Source: Bostrychus sinensis (taxonomy: Eukaryota > Chordata > Actinopteri > Gobiiformes > Eleotridae). From it: 64,000 bases of DNA. The stretch lies in assembly GCA_020698575.1 (NCBI GenBank), contig CM036255.1, positions 20,016,501-20,080,500 on the forward strand, written 5' to 3'. Below, piece after piece: positions 48,534 through 60,156 of the stretch. The notes under the pieces were generated by a model. It did not search any database and was not told the DNA's origin. It saw only the letters and a program-made list of their open reading frames with translations. How positions within the stretch are numbered: the first letter of the stretch is position 1; the number at the start of each line of letters is the position of its first letter. Both the position numbers and the translations under genes were made by a program.

Positions 48534-48830
48534 TAGGGTGACCAAATTTTTAAACCCAAAAACTGGGACATTTTTTTCACTTATCACAGAGCATTTTAAT
48601 ATACCACGTGACAAAAAAGCTTCAGAAATCTATACTATTTTTGTCATGTAATTAAAGTATATGATTCTAAGGCTTAAGTTTTGAATTTTAATAGAAATGT
48701 ATTAATAATGACAAAAGTCTCAAATGGGTTTTAAGTTTTCCATGCTTTTCTGTTGGTTAAAATGGGGACATGTGACAAGGAGCCTAAATCTCTGACTGTC
48801 CCGGTTAAATGGGGACGACTGGTCACCCTA
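48534..48830. mobile_element. 297-bp hAT-like MITE with TAGGGTGACCA ends
   Basis: The left end is tagggtgacca and the right end tggtcaccctaca contains its inverse. Internal parts are also mirrored (aaactgggacattttt against actgtcccggttaaatggg). The 8 bp outside the ends, catattta and catagata, agree at 6 positions, as a decayed 8-bp hAT target duplication would. No coding capacity. Confidence 0.7.
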
Positions 48831-48979
48831 CATAGATATCATGTATCTACATAGTGCCAAAGGGCCACATCACAGTGATCACTGTCCAGCTGACTTTGTC
48901 CAACTTTTGATAAATGAGAACGCTGGCAGACACAACCTTTTTAAACCCATTTTTTTAAACGTTAAAATTCTCATTATGA

Positions 48980-50016
48980 TGTGAGACTAAGGGCGCTATC
49001 TTGCCAACTGGCGCACGCCTGATCTTGGCACAGACAGACCCCCGCCAACGCAGGGGCTGTACTTTCCAGTCTGTAGCAGGTTGTCTTCAGGATATCCCAG
49101 TAAGTCCATCGCACATTTACCCTGCAAAGATAACATAACTGGACTTTCATCCCCTGGTGTGCTTCAAAGGCTCTCATGGCCTCACCAAAGTCTATCAATT
49201 TGACCTGGAGAGACTGGTCCTGCAGGTCAACGAACATCACGTTGTCTGGTTTGATGTCACAGTGCACGAGGACCAAACCTTTGAGAGCATCTAAAGCCAT
49301 CAACAGCTGCAGAGATGTTAGAGAAGGTAGTGTTGAGTAATAAGGCAAAATAAAAGCTAAATATACAGTACTGTGCAAAAGTCTTAGAGATGTTTTTAAG
49401 AAAGGCTTGGAACAAAAACTGCTGTCAATGTACAAAAATAAACAGATTTGCATTGAAAGAAGAAAAATCAAAAACTAAAAGCACTTGGAGAGCACAGACC
49501 TCTGCCAAGGCACTGGTCCTGTCTCACAATGGTAAATTCCTAAATCTGTAAATACCTGTTGTGCTATTGGCCGGATTTCACTCATAGAGAGCGACATATA
49601 GCTGTGATTCTCCATGAAAGTATACAGGTCGATGTCTGGCATTTCAGATGCAAGACAGTAGAGTCCCATATACTCAAACCACTCCACAAACTGCACTATG
49701 TTTGTGTGCGCGGGACTGGGGATACTGATCTCCTCTAACATGGATACCTGAAGGCAAACACAACATAAGTTTGTACTGCCCAGAAAAAGCCACATCATGC
49801 CGCAAAAATAAAATAATTTAGTACCTAACTCTCCATGTCCTTGCCTTGTGGTCATTCGAGATCTTTACTGCCACGGTCTACTTACTGTCCACCTTCTGGC
49901 ACTTGGCTACTTTGCCGACACAAGCTTCACCAATGAAATCCAGAATGGAGTAAGCTGAGGTATGGCCCTGAAGGGTCTGACCGATGTCGACCTCAAAACA
50001 GTGCTGCCGTGCTGTG
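48980..50016 (-). pseudogene. HIPK-like protein kinase pseudogene
   Basis: Minus-strand fragments in order: about 50016-49850 gives the start of the kinase domain (YSILDFIGEACVGKVAKC with a degenerate glycine loop, then KVDSK, an in-frame TAG, then TVAVKI with the ATP-binding lysine). 49747-49556 gives HTNIVQFVEWFEYMGLYCLA and SEIRPIAQQ. 49306-49139 gives LVHCDIKPDNVMFVDL (catalytic loop) and KLIDFGEAM (DFG). About 49122-49055 gives GKCAMDLLGYPEDNLLQTGK in another frame. The block holding the APE motif and the helices after it is missing, and the glycine loop has GxA. The wording matches the HIPK family, especially the lineage-expanded HIPK-like kinases of percomorph fish. It lies tail-to-tail with clptm1l. 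Introns between fragments keep recognisable AG/GT ends, so it is a decayed gene copy, not a processed retrocopy. Confidence 0.85.
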
Positions 50017-50139
50017 GACAGTGATAAGGCAGAATATAAATAGATCTAATATACAGTACAGGGCTGAATATATAAAATATGTAATAACTAAAATGTTGAA
50101 CGTTGAATGTAACTCAATTTTAACAAGTTTATTACACAC

Positions 50140-50320
50140 GGTTCATGTACTGGAACTGGTACTTCTACTACTAGTGCTACTACAACTACTGATACTACGA
50201 CTACTACTACTACTACTTCCTAGTACCACTGCCTTACTGGTCAGGAGGTGAGTCTACCTACTTTGCCAGCAAGAGTGATTTTAAGTAACACACAACTGTT
50301 AAGTTTGCTACTACTAATGT

Positions 50321-50363
<43 letters not shown>

Positions 50364-50460
50364 ACTACTACTAATACTGCTACTACTACTTCTGCTACTA
50401 CTACTACTGTTACTATCTTCCTGGAAGTGAGTTAACCCACTTTACCACCAAGACCACAAA
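50140..50460. repeat. CTA/CTG microsatellite-bearing repeat, with (CTG)10
   Basis: Two triplet blocks (50159-50218 and 50307-50410) are separated by sequence with ccttactggtcaggaggtg. The second contains a pure (CTG)10 run at 50332-50361. The layout (triplets, then ttactgt/ttactgg, then a purine-rich word) recurs at 57690-57760 and, reversed, in 190-750. It is likely one interspersed family rather than an isolated microsatellite. Confidence 0.75.
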
Positions 50461-50654
50461 TAGTTTTCTTCGTGTACATAAAATTTCCTTCCGAAAATAT
50501 TACAATTAAAAAATAGAGAAACACAATTTTGGCAATTTTTTTTACATCTTAAAACAGAAGAAGACAGATATAGGTCAGATAATCCCTTTTTAATGTGAAT
50601 AATTATAAATAGTATCCTGGATGTGTTTGCACACAGTATCTCTCTGTAAAGGAG

Positions 50655-51080
50655 GGCACAAAAGAATGGACCCAAAATAGCACGACTCTAGTCAAGTCCG
50701 GTTAACAAAGGTGTTTATTACAAAAAGAGGCACGAATGTCCAAAAGATCCAAAAGGCAAAAGGCAAAATCCAAAATCACAAAAGGTCAGAAGAACACACA
50801 ATCTCATGAGGTAAATGGCTGGTACGCAGGCAAACAGAAATGAACTGACGAACTAGCAAAGGACAAAGGGAAGGAGGGGCTTAAATACACTGCGGGGTGT
50901 GGAGACAAGTAGACACAGGTGAAGCAGATAAGCGAGGGTCAGGTGGTAACATAAGGCGGGAAACCAAACAAGGGCAGGAAGTGAAGGGACCTGAAATGAC
51001 AGGTGAGTCCAAAAAATAAAACAGGAAATGCATAAAGACAAAAGAAAAACATGACCTAGGTGTTAGTGCTGGACATGACA
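50655..51080. mobile_element. Nonautonomous interspersed repeat
   Basis: The words aggtgtttattacaaaaaga, aatccaaaatcacaaaaggt, ggggcttaaatacactgcgg and acctaggtgttagtgctgg are characteristic of an abundant fish repeat. No coding capacity and no certain ends; family not determined. Confidence 0.5.
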
Positions 51081-52121
51081 CTCTCTCACAGTATATTTGT
51101 GTGTCTCTACCTGCTGCACCGGAGGTCTCATAGCAGTCCCACAGCAGACATGATGATTTTTTTAATTTTTTTTTTCAACAAAAAGTGCTCTGAACTCTGT
51201 GAAAGCATGTGTCTCTAACCAGGGTTTCTGTCAGACTGAGCAGAACTGGTGCTGTATTAAGCTGTGTTCTGGAATCTGACATTGTGCATATTAATGAAGC
51301 TATAACATTATTTATATTAAAAAGTATTCACAGGGTCAAAGCAGTGTATTTCTTATTCATCTGAGTAAATCTGGGCTATCATTAAATAAATTATGTTAAT
51401 TTATATGTTCATAACAATGTTTCAGAAGCAGTGTTTTAGACACGTCTAAAAGCTGGAGGAGGTGTCTGTGGAGAGGGAAGTCTGGGCATCTCTGCTTAGA
51501 CTGCTGGCTCCCCAACCTGGTCCCGGATAAGCAGAGCAAGCAAGACAAGACAAGACAAGACAAGCCAAGCAAGAAGATGGATGGATGCTGTAAATTTCAA
51601 ATATTGAAAGCATACACACACCTTGATGTCTTTCATTTCATTAGGACAACTCCAAATCCTCAAATTAACCATTAATTTGTCAAGAAATAGATTTGAACTT
51701 GTAATCTTTTCTGTTTGGTGAAAGAATAAGAGCTTGGCAAACACAATCTCATAAACTATTCACGTCACCGTCTTGTTGGGTGGCAGCAAAGCACATTCAA
51801 ATAATGACAAATGTGTTGCCTTTTTGCAACTACTCCATACATCTTCTATTTGTTCTCATTTGTTTCCCAGTCTAATTTATGTCTTCCAGCCAAGCTCACA
51901 GATTTCAAAGTCTGTCTGTCTCAGTTGTGATAGCTCGTATTCACCAACAGAACACATTATTTCAAAAGTTGATGACTTTTGTGGCACGAACTGCAGTTTT
52001 CACACAATGATTAGTTGCATAACCAGATGAGTTTTTGAGGTGGGCTGTATGTGTAGGACATTTAAGGACAATTGCAGCTTTGTGGTCAGACGTGGATCAG
52101 TTGTTTTCACTTATTTATGGC
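51081..52121. other. Noncoding stretch with a CAAGA tandem at 51537-51571
   Basis: 51505-51585 (cccaacctggtcccggataa, then repeated caaga units, then gaagatggatgg) resembles the end of a fish SINE/LINE repeat. Nothing else recognised. Confidence 0.45.
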
Positions 52122-52319
52122 AAGGCAAGGCAAGGCAAGTTTATTTGTATAGCACAATTCATACACAGAGCAATTCAAAGTGCTTTACAGAAAATAAAAG
52201 GCAAATTTAAAAGTACAAAACACAATTAAAACAATAAAATCAAATTTAAAGAGTATAATTAAGAATCAATTTAAAATTAAATTAAAAGAGAAGAGTGCAG
52301 ATAAAACACTTTCAGTTGA

Positions 52320-53960
52320 CATATGCACAGTTAAAAAGAACAGTTTTAAGTCTGGACTTGAACATTAGTCAGAGTAGAGGCCTGTCTAACATCGTCAGGG
52401 AGACTGTTCCAGAGTTTAGCTGCATAAAACTGAAACGCTGCTTCACCGAGTTTAGTCCTGACTCTGGGCACCAGCAGAAGACCTGTCCCTGAGGTCCTCA
52501 GAGTCTGAGTTCATATGGGACCAACAGGTCAGAGATGTACTTTGGTGCTAAGCCATGGAGAGACTTGTACACAAGCAGAGATGTTTTAAAGTCTATTCTC
52601 TGAGCAACAGGAAGCCAATGCAGAGACCTGAGGACAGGACTAATATGGTCGTACTTCCTGGTTTTGGTCAGGACCCGAGCAGCAGCGTTCTGGACGTCCT
52701 ACAGCTGTCTTACAGCTCGCTTAGTGAGTCCAGTGAGCAGACCGTTACAGTAGTCTAACCTGCTGGAGATGAACGCATGAATAAGTCTCTCTAGGTCTGG
52801 TTTAGACAGTATACCTTTGATTCTGGCAATGTTTTTGAGATGGTAAAATGCTGATGATGTTATGGATTTAATGTGACTGCTGAAGTTCAAGTCAGAGTCC
52901 ATGATTACCTCGAGATTTCTAACCTGACTTGTAGGTTTTAGTGAAAGAGACTCGAGGTGACTACAGACACCTTGTCTTTGTTTCTGTGGGCCAAAGACGA
53001 TTATTTCAGTCTTGTCTGTATTTAGCTGGAGAAAGTTGTTTCTCATCCACTCATTGATCTGTTGGATGCAGTGACAGAGTGAATCCACAGGTTTATATTC
53101 ACCTGCTGTCAGTGAGATGTAAATCTGAGTGTCATCTGCATAGTTGTGGTAGGATATGTTATTGCTGCTTATTAATTGGCCTAAAGGGAGCATGTAAAGA
53201 TTGAACAAAAGAGGTCCCAGGATGGACCCCTGGGGCACTCCACAGGTCAAGGCCATTTGGTCTGAAACACAGTTACCGATTTCAACAAAGTACTTCCTGT
53301 CTTCAAGATAGGACTTACACCATTTTAGGGCAGTACCAGAAATACCTACCCAGTCCTCTAATCTTTGTAACAGGATCACATGGTCAACTGTATCAAAAGC
53401 AGCACTCAGATCCAGCAGAACTAAGACAGAGACTTTGCCTGTATCGGTGTTCAGGCGGATGTCATTAGTCACCTTGATAAGAGCAGTCTCAGTGCTGTGA
53501 TGGGGCCTAAAACCTGACTGAAAATCATCAAAGCAGTTGTTCCGCAGAAAAAAGGCAGTAAGTTGTTGGTATACAACTTTCTCAAGGACTTTACCTAAAA
53601 ACGGCAGGTTTGATATGGGCCGATAGTTGTTGAGTACTGTGGCATCAAGACTGCTCTTCTTTAGGAGAGGTTTGATGACCGCAGTTTTCAAGGCCCTTGG
53701 AAATGTCCCAGATTGCAGTGAGATGTTAACTAAATGAGAAAGTTGAGGTAACAAACTGCTCAGCACAGATTTTAGAAATCTAGTGGGTAACACATCAAGG
53801 CAGCATGTGGATGAACTCAGACTGGAGATTATCTCTTGGACTGTTGTGTCAGTGACAGGGGTGAAGTGTGTCAGCTCTGAGTGTCTGGATGGCTGCAGAG
53901 TTGTTATCTGTGTTGTGGAGTTTATAGCATGTTTAATACTCTGAACCTTGTCATTAAAAA
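52320..53960 (-). pseudogene. L2 ORF2, reverse transcriptase part
   Basis: The main open stretch is 53793-52699. RT motif A is LVLLDLSAAFDTVDH, motif B GVPQGSILGPLLFNLY and motif C YADDTQIYI, all intact. It ends at a TAG after KRAVRQL, but the same frame continues with RVLTKTRKYDHISPVL and LHWLPVAQRIDFKTSLLVYK, the usual L2 C-terminus, stopping again near 52510. Upstream, 53960-53794 continues in frame with TDTTVQEIISSLSS. The enzyme would copy element RNA at the nicked target. Confidence 0.88.
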
Positions 53961-55120
53961 TCTTGCAAACTCATTGCACTTAGATGTGGAAATTAGTTCT
54001 GAAGGCAATGGAGCTGGGGGTTTGTTAACCTGTTTACTGTAGCAAACAGGACACGTGAGTTGTTACTGCAGTTTGTAATAATTTCAGAAAAATACCTTTC
54101 CCTTGTTCTATGCAGAATTTGATTGAAAACATTCAACATTTTTCTGTATATGTCATAATGAACCTGGAGCTTTGACTTGCGCCATTTTCGTTCGGCCCTC
54201 CGGCACTCCCTTTTCTGTGCCCTGACCGAGTCCGCATTTCTCCATGGCGCCTTCTGCCTATTTCTAACCATTTTAACCTTCATAGGTGCAATGGTGTCCA
54301 GAACATTTACAACACTAGAAATATAGGAGTCCAACGACTGATCAACATTAGAACATGAGGTATTTTCAAACCTAATTATTTCCATAAACAGAGTCCTCGT
54401 GTTATCATTTATGTGTCTCCTCTGGACAACTGCAGGACCAGCAGCTGGTTTGGGAATAACAGACAGGTCAAAGAAGACACAAAAATGATCAGACAAAGCA
54501 ACGTCAGCCACAATAACCTTTGAAATATGAACACCTTTAGTAATAAGCAGGTCCAGAGTGTGGCCTCTGGTGTGGGTGGGCTCACTCACATGCTGAGTAA
54601 GGCCAAAGGTTTCAAGGATAGCACAAAGTTCTTTAGCATTTCTGTCACAGACGTTATCCACATGTACATTAAAATCACCTGTAATAACTATACAGTCAAA
54701 GTCTGTGCAGACAACTGAAAGCATTTGAGTAAAATCATCAATAAAACTCTGACAATGTTGGGGTGGCTTATATATGATTATAAAGATTATGGATGGAGAT
54801 ACTTTTAGCTCCATTTTGAAAGATACATACTCAAATGATGGAAACACCCCAAATGACAGCCTGTGGGTAACTATGTCACCCTTAAGTAAGGCACACACAC
54901 CACCTCCCTTTTTGTTTTCCCGTGTTTCTGATAAAAATGTGAAGTTAGGTGGAGTGGATTCAATAAAAACTGCTTTACCCATCTTGCTGTCTAACCATGT
55001 CTCTGTTAAAAACATAAAATCCAGGTTATAAGAGGAGATAAAAATTATTGAATTAAAAATGATTTGTTGCATAAAGATCTGACATTGAGCACTGCAAGCT
55101 TCAGATCTGTCTGAGTAGAA
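53961..55120 (-). pseudogene. L2 ORF2, APE-type endonuclease part
   Basis: The open stretch is 55072-53993. Motifs: FLTETWL (metal-binding Glu), VITGDFNVHVD and LSDHFCVFFDL (catalytic His near the end). The natural N-terminus, LKLAVLNVRSLCNKSF, is in another frame just upstream (about 55110-55055), so there is a frameshift at about 55045. Two compensating frameshifts at about 54010 and 53955 separate it from the RT part. Confidence 0.88.
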
Positions 55121-55393
55121 CCTGACATTATCTGCTTACAAGGAACTTGAATTAAATTTCTCTGATTGGACAGTCTAACTGTCCCTCTCTTATCTAATCG
55201 ACGACTTTTGACAGTAACTATAGCACTATGGGAGAAAGCTCTCTCCCAGGGCCTTGGGTTGATAAGTTCTTTATCATGACTAAAAGTCCTGGAACAGCAG
55301 AGGCCCTGGGTGTCCTAGTCGCTGATAGTGCTGATCTTAGTCAGGATCTTTGGTCTGGGGGGTCTGACAGGGGTGCATTGAGGGGTAACAACT

Positions 55394-56827
55394 CTAGATG
55401 TCGGTCGTGGGGGTGGAGCTGGTGGTGTTTTGGTGGATGGAGCAGGAGAGGTGGAACTCCTGGGGAACACAGGGGGTAGTGTTTGGTGGGAGGCAGAATT
55501 CAGCATTGTTGATGATAGTAGCCCGTGATCTTGCCATGTTTGGAGTAAGGGGTACCATTTTAATTCCTGATTTCACCAGGCTTTCAAGGTGGTTGGGAAA
55601 GCCCATTGGTGAAGCTGGTGAAAGGATGGAAAGTGAAGAGTCTGCAGAGGGTGTGGATGTAGCAGGTGGGGCCCAGGGCTGTGGTGAGGGCACCGATTCA
55701 GGTGCCAGAGGTACTGCTGGAGCTGAAACCCTTTCTGTGTCCTTGACCGGCGAGGCGAGAGCGCTTCTGTCATTCCTCTCTTCTCTCAGTGGCTGCGTAG
55801 GACCCCGTCCAGGCCCTTTCTGATGCCTCAGAGCGTGTAGGAGGTTGTCCGTCAGTCGTCTCACTCCACCTCTGCACAGGTGTGGGCCCTTTTCTTTAAA
55901 CAGGTCCTCCCGTTGCCAAAACAGATTGAAGTTGTCAATGAAGTTCACTCCTCTAGACTCACAGACCCAGGACAGCCAAGTGTTCAGTTGAAGCAGCCGA
56001 CTGAATTTATTCATCCTCCTGTCGATGTTCGGGAGAGGTTCACTGATAGATGACTGGATTGCCACTTTATCAAGTTTCTCAAAAAGTATAGTGAAGTCCT
56101 TTTTTAAAACTTCTGATTCTCCCTTCCTGATGTCGACAGCACCCACGTGCAGGATCAGCTGTTTGACTCCCTGATGTTTGAATATGACCTTGGGGAGGAG
56201 TGCTGTTATATCAGTGACCGTGGCGCTTGGGTAGCTGCATGTAACAATCCTACTGTTGTTTATGTCACTGATAGCACCGTCTCCCACCAGCAGGATATCT
56301 CTGTCCTTCACTTTTGGCATAGATTTATTCTCTCTGTCTTTCTGATTTTTTCTTTCAACATCATGGCTCTTGTCTTGTACCATACAGTTTTCTGTCTGTT
56401 TGTCAGGCACAGCAGAGTTCACATTCATATTTAACTCTGACAGTGGTTGAAATCTGTTTGTTAGCCGTATGTTAGCTGTAGGTTGGGTCATGATTGCCTT
56501 GTTGCCAGCATTCTCCTTTAGCGTTTGGTGCCTCTTTGGCTTGGCACCAAGTCTAGGCCAGTTTTCAGTATTTTGGTCAATTCCCACTTTTGATAGTTTA
56601 GGAAAAGTCACAGTGTCATTTAGATTGAAATACACTGTAGTAATTTTGTCAGTATCCTTTTTCCAGGTTGTAAATTTTGACTTCTTACCACTTGATGTCA
56701 GAGGGAGCGTGTCATGAAGTCCTTTCTCTGATTCTAAAGCAAAAATCCTCGCTTGTAGTATGTTGATTTCTTGAAGGTAAATCCGGCAATTTTCACAGAG
56801 AGAATTTGCTGTATTTTCCACCGACAT
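55394..56827 (-). CDS. L2 ORF1 protein, 477 residues, with degenerate SGNH/esterase-like domain
   Basis: An intact frame starting MSVENTANSLCENCRIYLQE, with a short N-terminal coiled coil (about residues 10-35) followed by a linker. The esterase-like domain at about 175-345 has blocks DILLVGDGAISDI, LILHVGAVDIRKG and KGPHLCRGGVRRLTDNL, then a proline/serine-rich tail. In esterase-bearing L2/CR1 ORF1 proteins these blocks are normally GDS, G-x-N-D and D-x-x-H. Here Ser, Asn and Asp are replaced by Gly, Val and Lys. ORF1 proteins bind element RNA. With ORF2 broken, this one can act only in trans, if at all. Confidence 0.8.
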   Translation of the reverse strand: MSVENTANSLCENCRIYLQEINILQARIFALESEKGLHDTLPLTSSGKKSKFTTWKKDTDKITTVYFNLNDTVTFPKLSKVGIDQNTENWPRLGAKPKRHQTLKENAGNKAIMTQPTANIRLTNRFQPLSELNMNVNSAVPDKQTENCMVQDKSHDVERKNQKDRENKSMPKVKDRDILLVGDGAISDINNSRIVTCSYPSATVTDITALLPKVIFKHQGVKQLILHVGAVDIRKGESEVLKKDFTILFEKLDKVAIQSSISEPLPNIDRRMNKFSRLLQLNTWLSWVCESRGVNFIDNFNLFWQREDLFKEKGPHLCRGGVRRLTDNLLHALRHQKGPGRGPTQPLREERNDRSALASPVKDTERVSAPAVPLAPESVPSPQPWAPPATSTPSADSSLSILSPASPMGFPNHLESLVKSGIKMVPLTPNMARSRATIINNAEFCLPPNTTPCVPQEFHLSCSIHQNTTSSTPTTDI

Positions 56828-57070
56828 GTTTAAAAATGTTTCCCAGACTGTAGTCGCTCGGCTCGTCAGATAAGTTTTTTAATCAGTAAAAGTATAAAAA
56901 AACGTTTTGGGCTAACTTAGAAGATTTAAAAGATAGGCTATCATAAAAAGTTAGTCCAGGAATCAAGGAAAAAAGTAAAAGGATTAAAAAAGGAAAAAAG
57001 TAAACCTGGTCAAAGCAGGAGCAGGGAAAAAAGCGTCTGCACTCTTCAGAAGCAGGAAGGTGTAAACATG

Positions 57071-57526
57071 CCCCAATGTCTTTATTAGCCAAATCTATTT
57101 AAAAGGTGCATAATTTTGGCATGCAGGTGAGCCTACATAAATCAGATACAAGTCAATAACATGATTATGTTTATAATGAATAGCCTACACGCCCTAAAAT
57201 CACAAGGTAGAGCATAGTCAGTTTAATCAAGACTCTCGTGGGATCTAATGTGTGTGTGACTAAATAATTTTATTACTTTGATGAAAAGACAAAGATAAAT
57301 GTAGCTAAGTGTGTAGATAATAGTGTTGAAGTACACACTTGACTAGACCGATTCCTGATGAGACTGTTTGTACTCATATTGTACCAATACAAAGTGCTCA
57401 GCTGTTTTGAAGTTGTCTCAAATATTCTCTTATTTATAATGAACCACATGCATCTTAGTAGTAACACAGACCACTGTAACATAAGGTCTGTGTCCAGTGT
57501 GGACAAGGACCATTTCATAGACAGGA
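57071..57526. other. Noncoding stretch
   Basis: Nothing recognised. Confidence 0.4.
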
Positions 57527-57830
57527 CTGGTGTAAAAAGTACTCCAAAACTGTAGTCATGTAAAATAAAATAAAAAATAAAAAAATAAAAAATAAAAATG
57601 TTGCTTTAAAATAGTATTAGAGATAAAAGTACTCAACAAAATTAATTTACTACTTGATAAAAGTACTTTACCTAGGTGCCTAAGTACTACTGCTTCTACC
57701 AATACTACTAATGATATTGCTGCTGCTATACTACTACCTTACTGTTTGGAAGAGTACTACCCTCCAAGACCAAAAATACTTTTACTCATTGTGAAAATGT
57801 AATATTTTACTTTAGTAAATTTTCATTACA
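57527..57830 (+). mobile_element. Tol2-like hAT remnant with CTA/CTG triplets
   Basis: Begins ctggtgtaaaaagtactcc and contains repeated aaaagtact words, then ctactgcttctaccaatact and ttgctgctgctatactact. It matches the family layout noted at 50140 and 1-815. A (TAAAA)n run lies at 57561-57597. Confidence 0.45.
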
Positions 57831-60156
57831 GAAAGAACACAAATCCCCAAAACATGCTTGTGTAAAAGTATGTTACCCTGCACTTCTGAGTACATGTGTA
57901 TATTCATATGTCAGTGCAAGTTTTCAGTGGTGGCTTTTATAGCAGGTTAAAGATACTAACCAAATGGAAATTGATACAAATGCAGATACAAACCAAAGCA
58001 ATGAATACCTGGGTGCTAGAAGTATTCAACAGGCATCCACAATTCTGTCTGCCACAGTCTTATCAGCCATACTATCTTCTTCATTCCCTTTGTTTATTAC
58101 ACTATTACCTTTTTCTATGCACTCCAGGACTCCCTATTGTGATTTATTACAGCGCTTACACATGTGGCATTTCCATAACCTTTCAAGGGGTTGTTCTTGG
58201 AAAGAGCATACATATTTTGTTTTTAATAATTGTTCAACAAGCCACCTTTCTTACTTCTAAACCCAGTCTGAGGAGCCATCTTTATCTTTATTAGACTTTA
58301 ACAATAATGTCTGCTTCTCTCAGGCCACAGACATTTCATAAAACACGTTTTTATTAAGAACTGGATTCAATATACACTTAGAACTCCAGAAGTGATAATT
58401 CAAGCCCAGAGGATTAAATCCTGCTGTTTCAGAGGTACGGAGCCCCACTGTTGGACATAACAGTTCAGGCAAAAAAAAAAAAAAAAAAAATTATGGGAGG
58501 AGTACCGAGAGAGGAGGAGAAAGAATACAGTGACCTTAGTTTATGAAAGTATAGACTAATATATGAGGGTCACGTTTTTAATTGAACTACTGAATAAAAA
58601 ATGACTTGTACTAAATACTGTAATGTTAGATGTAATGTTATTTGTTTTGTTAGCTGCAGCTGTGTCCTGCTGTGTCAGTACAATGCTTTGGTGCTGTCCA
58701 GGGTGCTGATCCTTATGCGGCACAACCATGTGCTCTCCGGGTTCTGAAGGCTGTGCACAGGGAGCAGCGTTGATAAGCTTCTATCTAAATAACTCACACA
58801 TGAAGGCCTTCTTTCTTCTTTAAAAGAAGTGAAATAATTCACTCTGTGTAGGCTACTGAAACTGAATGAGCTGGACTTTTTAGCTGCACGTGTAGCCTAC
58901 TGTATCAGTCTGCAACTGAGTGGAGGAGGGCCTGACACCTGGGGGTTTAACTAAATAGGTCTAAATATAAAAGATATTGACAGAGCAAAGATCAAACCCC
59001 GCACTAAACAAAATGAGCTCATTTATTTGTTCCATAGAAAATAGCCTACTAGTTTTGGGTCATTATAGTGGATGACTTTCTAGATTAAACATAACCTCTA
59101 GTTTTCACTTTTACAACCTTTTATTTTTTAAAGGTCTCCCAGACCATGCAGTGAAAGAAACCTGCTGGTAGTCCACATTTTTAGCAGAAAAGTTTGTGGC
59201 GACACACAACACGTCTCCTTTTAGGCACGGATTTTGTGCCTCACCTCCAGCAGTTTTTGCGCAGTTTAACAAGACATGCTCACTCACAAGCAAAATATTG
59301 TATTTATGTAAACTACAGCGAGTGAAGAAACACACACTTTTGTGTCTACAAGCATTTTAATAGGGTTATGCAGAGAAGCAGCCAGTAACAGTAACAATAC
59401 AGACCCCGCAGCATTCGCTTTTATTTTAGAAGTAGCTGACCTGAATACTTGGTGTCAAGTTAACACAGAGCACACAGAGCACAGTCAACATTTAACATTT
59501 AGGATTTACATGAAATATTTAGCATTTAGAATATTTAATATTTATATTTAACATAACAAAGGCACATAAGATCTATATTTAAATATAAATTAACATATTA
59601 ACAAATGTTGCTGTAAATGTGGTAAAATCAAAACTCAAAAAGTTTTTATTCAGTGTAAATGTTACAAATGCTTACAACCTACAATAGGGAGAGTCTTTAT
59701 GAAGGCCTTAACCGTCTCTTACAGAAATATTGATATCTAGGCTACAAACAGAAGTTTTGATAAGAATTAAAGACGTTAAGCCCTCACATTCACGTGCGTG
59801 CTTCGGTGGCATGACAACAGAACATCCAGGTGCAGACTATAAAACTCCCTGTGCTCAGAAATTCACTCTTTTCCCTTGAACTCTCGAGTGGGATACTGGT
59901 ACATGACCTCGATATTCATTTCCTACTGAGAACGAAACTGCTTAATAAAGCTTAAGTAGAGTTTAATCAGGTGCACACTGTCATGTGCAGCAGATTAATG
60001 CAGGTGAAGCCAGGTTGAACTCAACACTGTGGAATAAAAGGCATAAATGTATATTTAGACCTAAAACCCTTTACATTTATCTCTTTTATTAAACAGTACA
60101 TATTGTACATTGTTTATTATTATATTGTTTGTTATTTTTATGAAGGAATCCCAAAG
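57831..60156. other. Noncoding stretch; poly(A) at 58471-58490
   Basis: The overlapping ORFs at 57896-58294 show no family resemblance. A20 occurs at 58471-58490. No exon recognised. Confidence 0.4.

Larger units (their letters stand above)
52122..57070 (-). mobile_element. Near full-length L2-clade LINE
   Basis: On the minus strand, in order: a 5' UTR (about 57070-56828), ORF1 (56827-55394), ORF2 with an APE-type endonuclease and a reverse transcriptase (about 55110-52320), and a 3' tail (agcactttgaattgctct, then cttgccttgccttgccttgc repeats at 52122-52142). This is the standard fish L2 layout. Frameshifts and stops in ORF2 make this copy inactive. The 5' limit is estimated from the loss of recognisable sequence. 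Confidence 0.9.

Noticed and set aside
50248..50430. Poly-leucine ORF
   Set aside because: It is the CTA/CTG microsatellite read in one frame.
55398..55823. 141-codon plus-strand ORF with Gly/Trp-rich sequence
   Set aside because: It is antisense to the proline/serine-rich tail of L2 ORF1.
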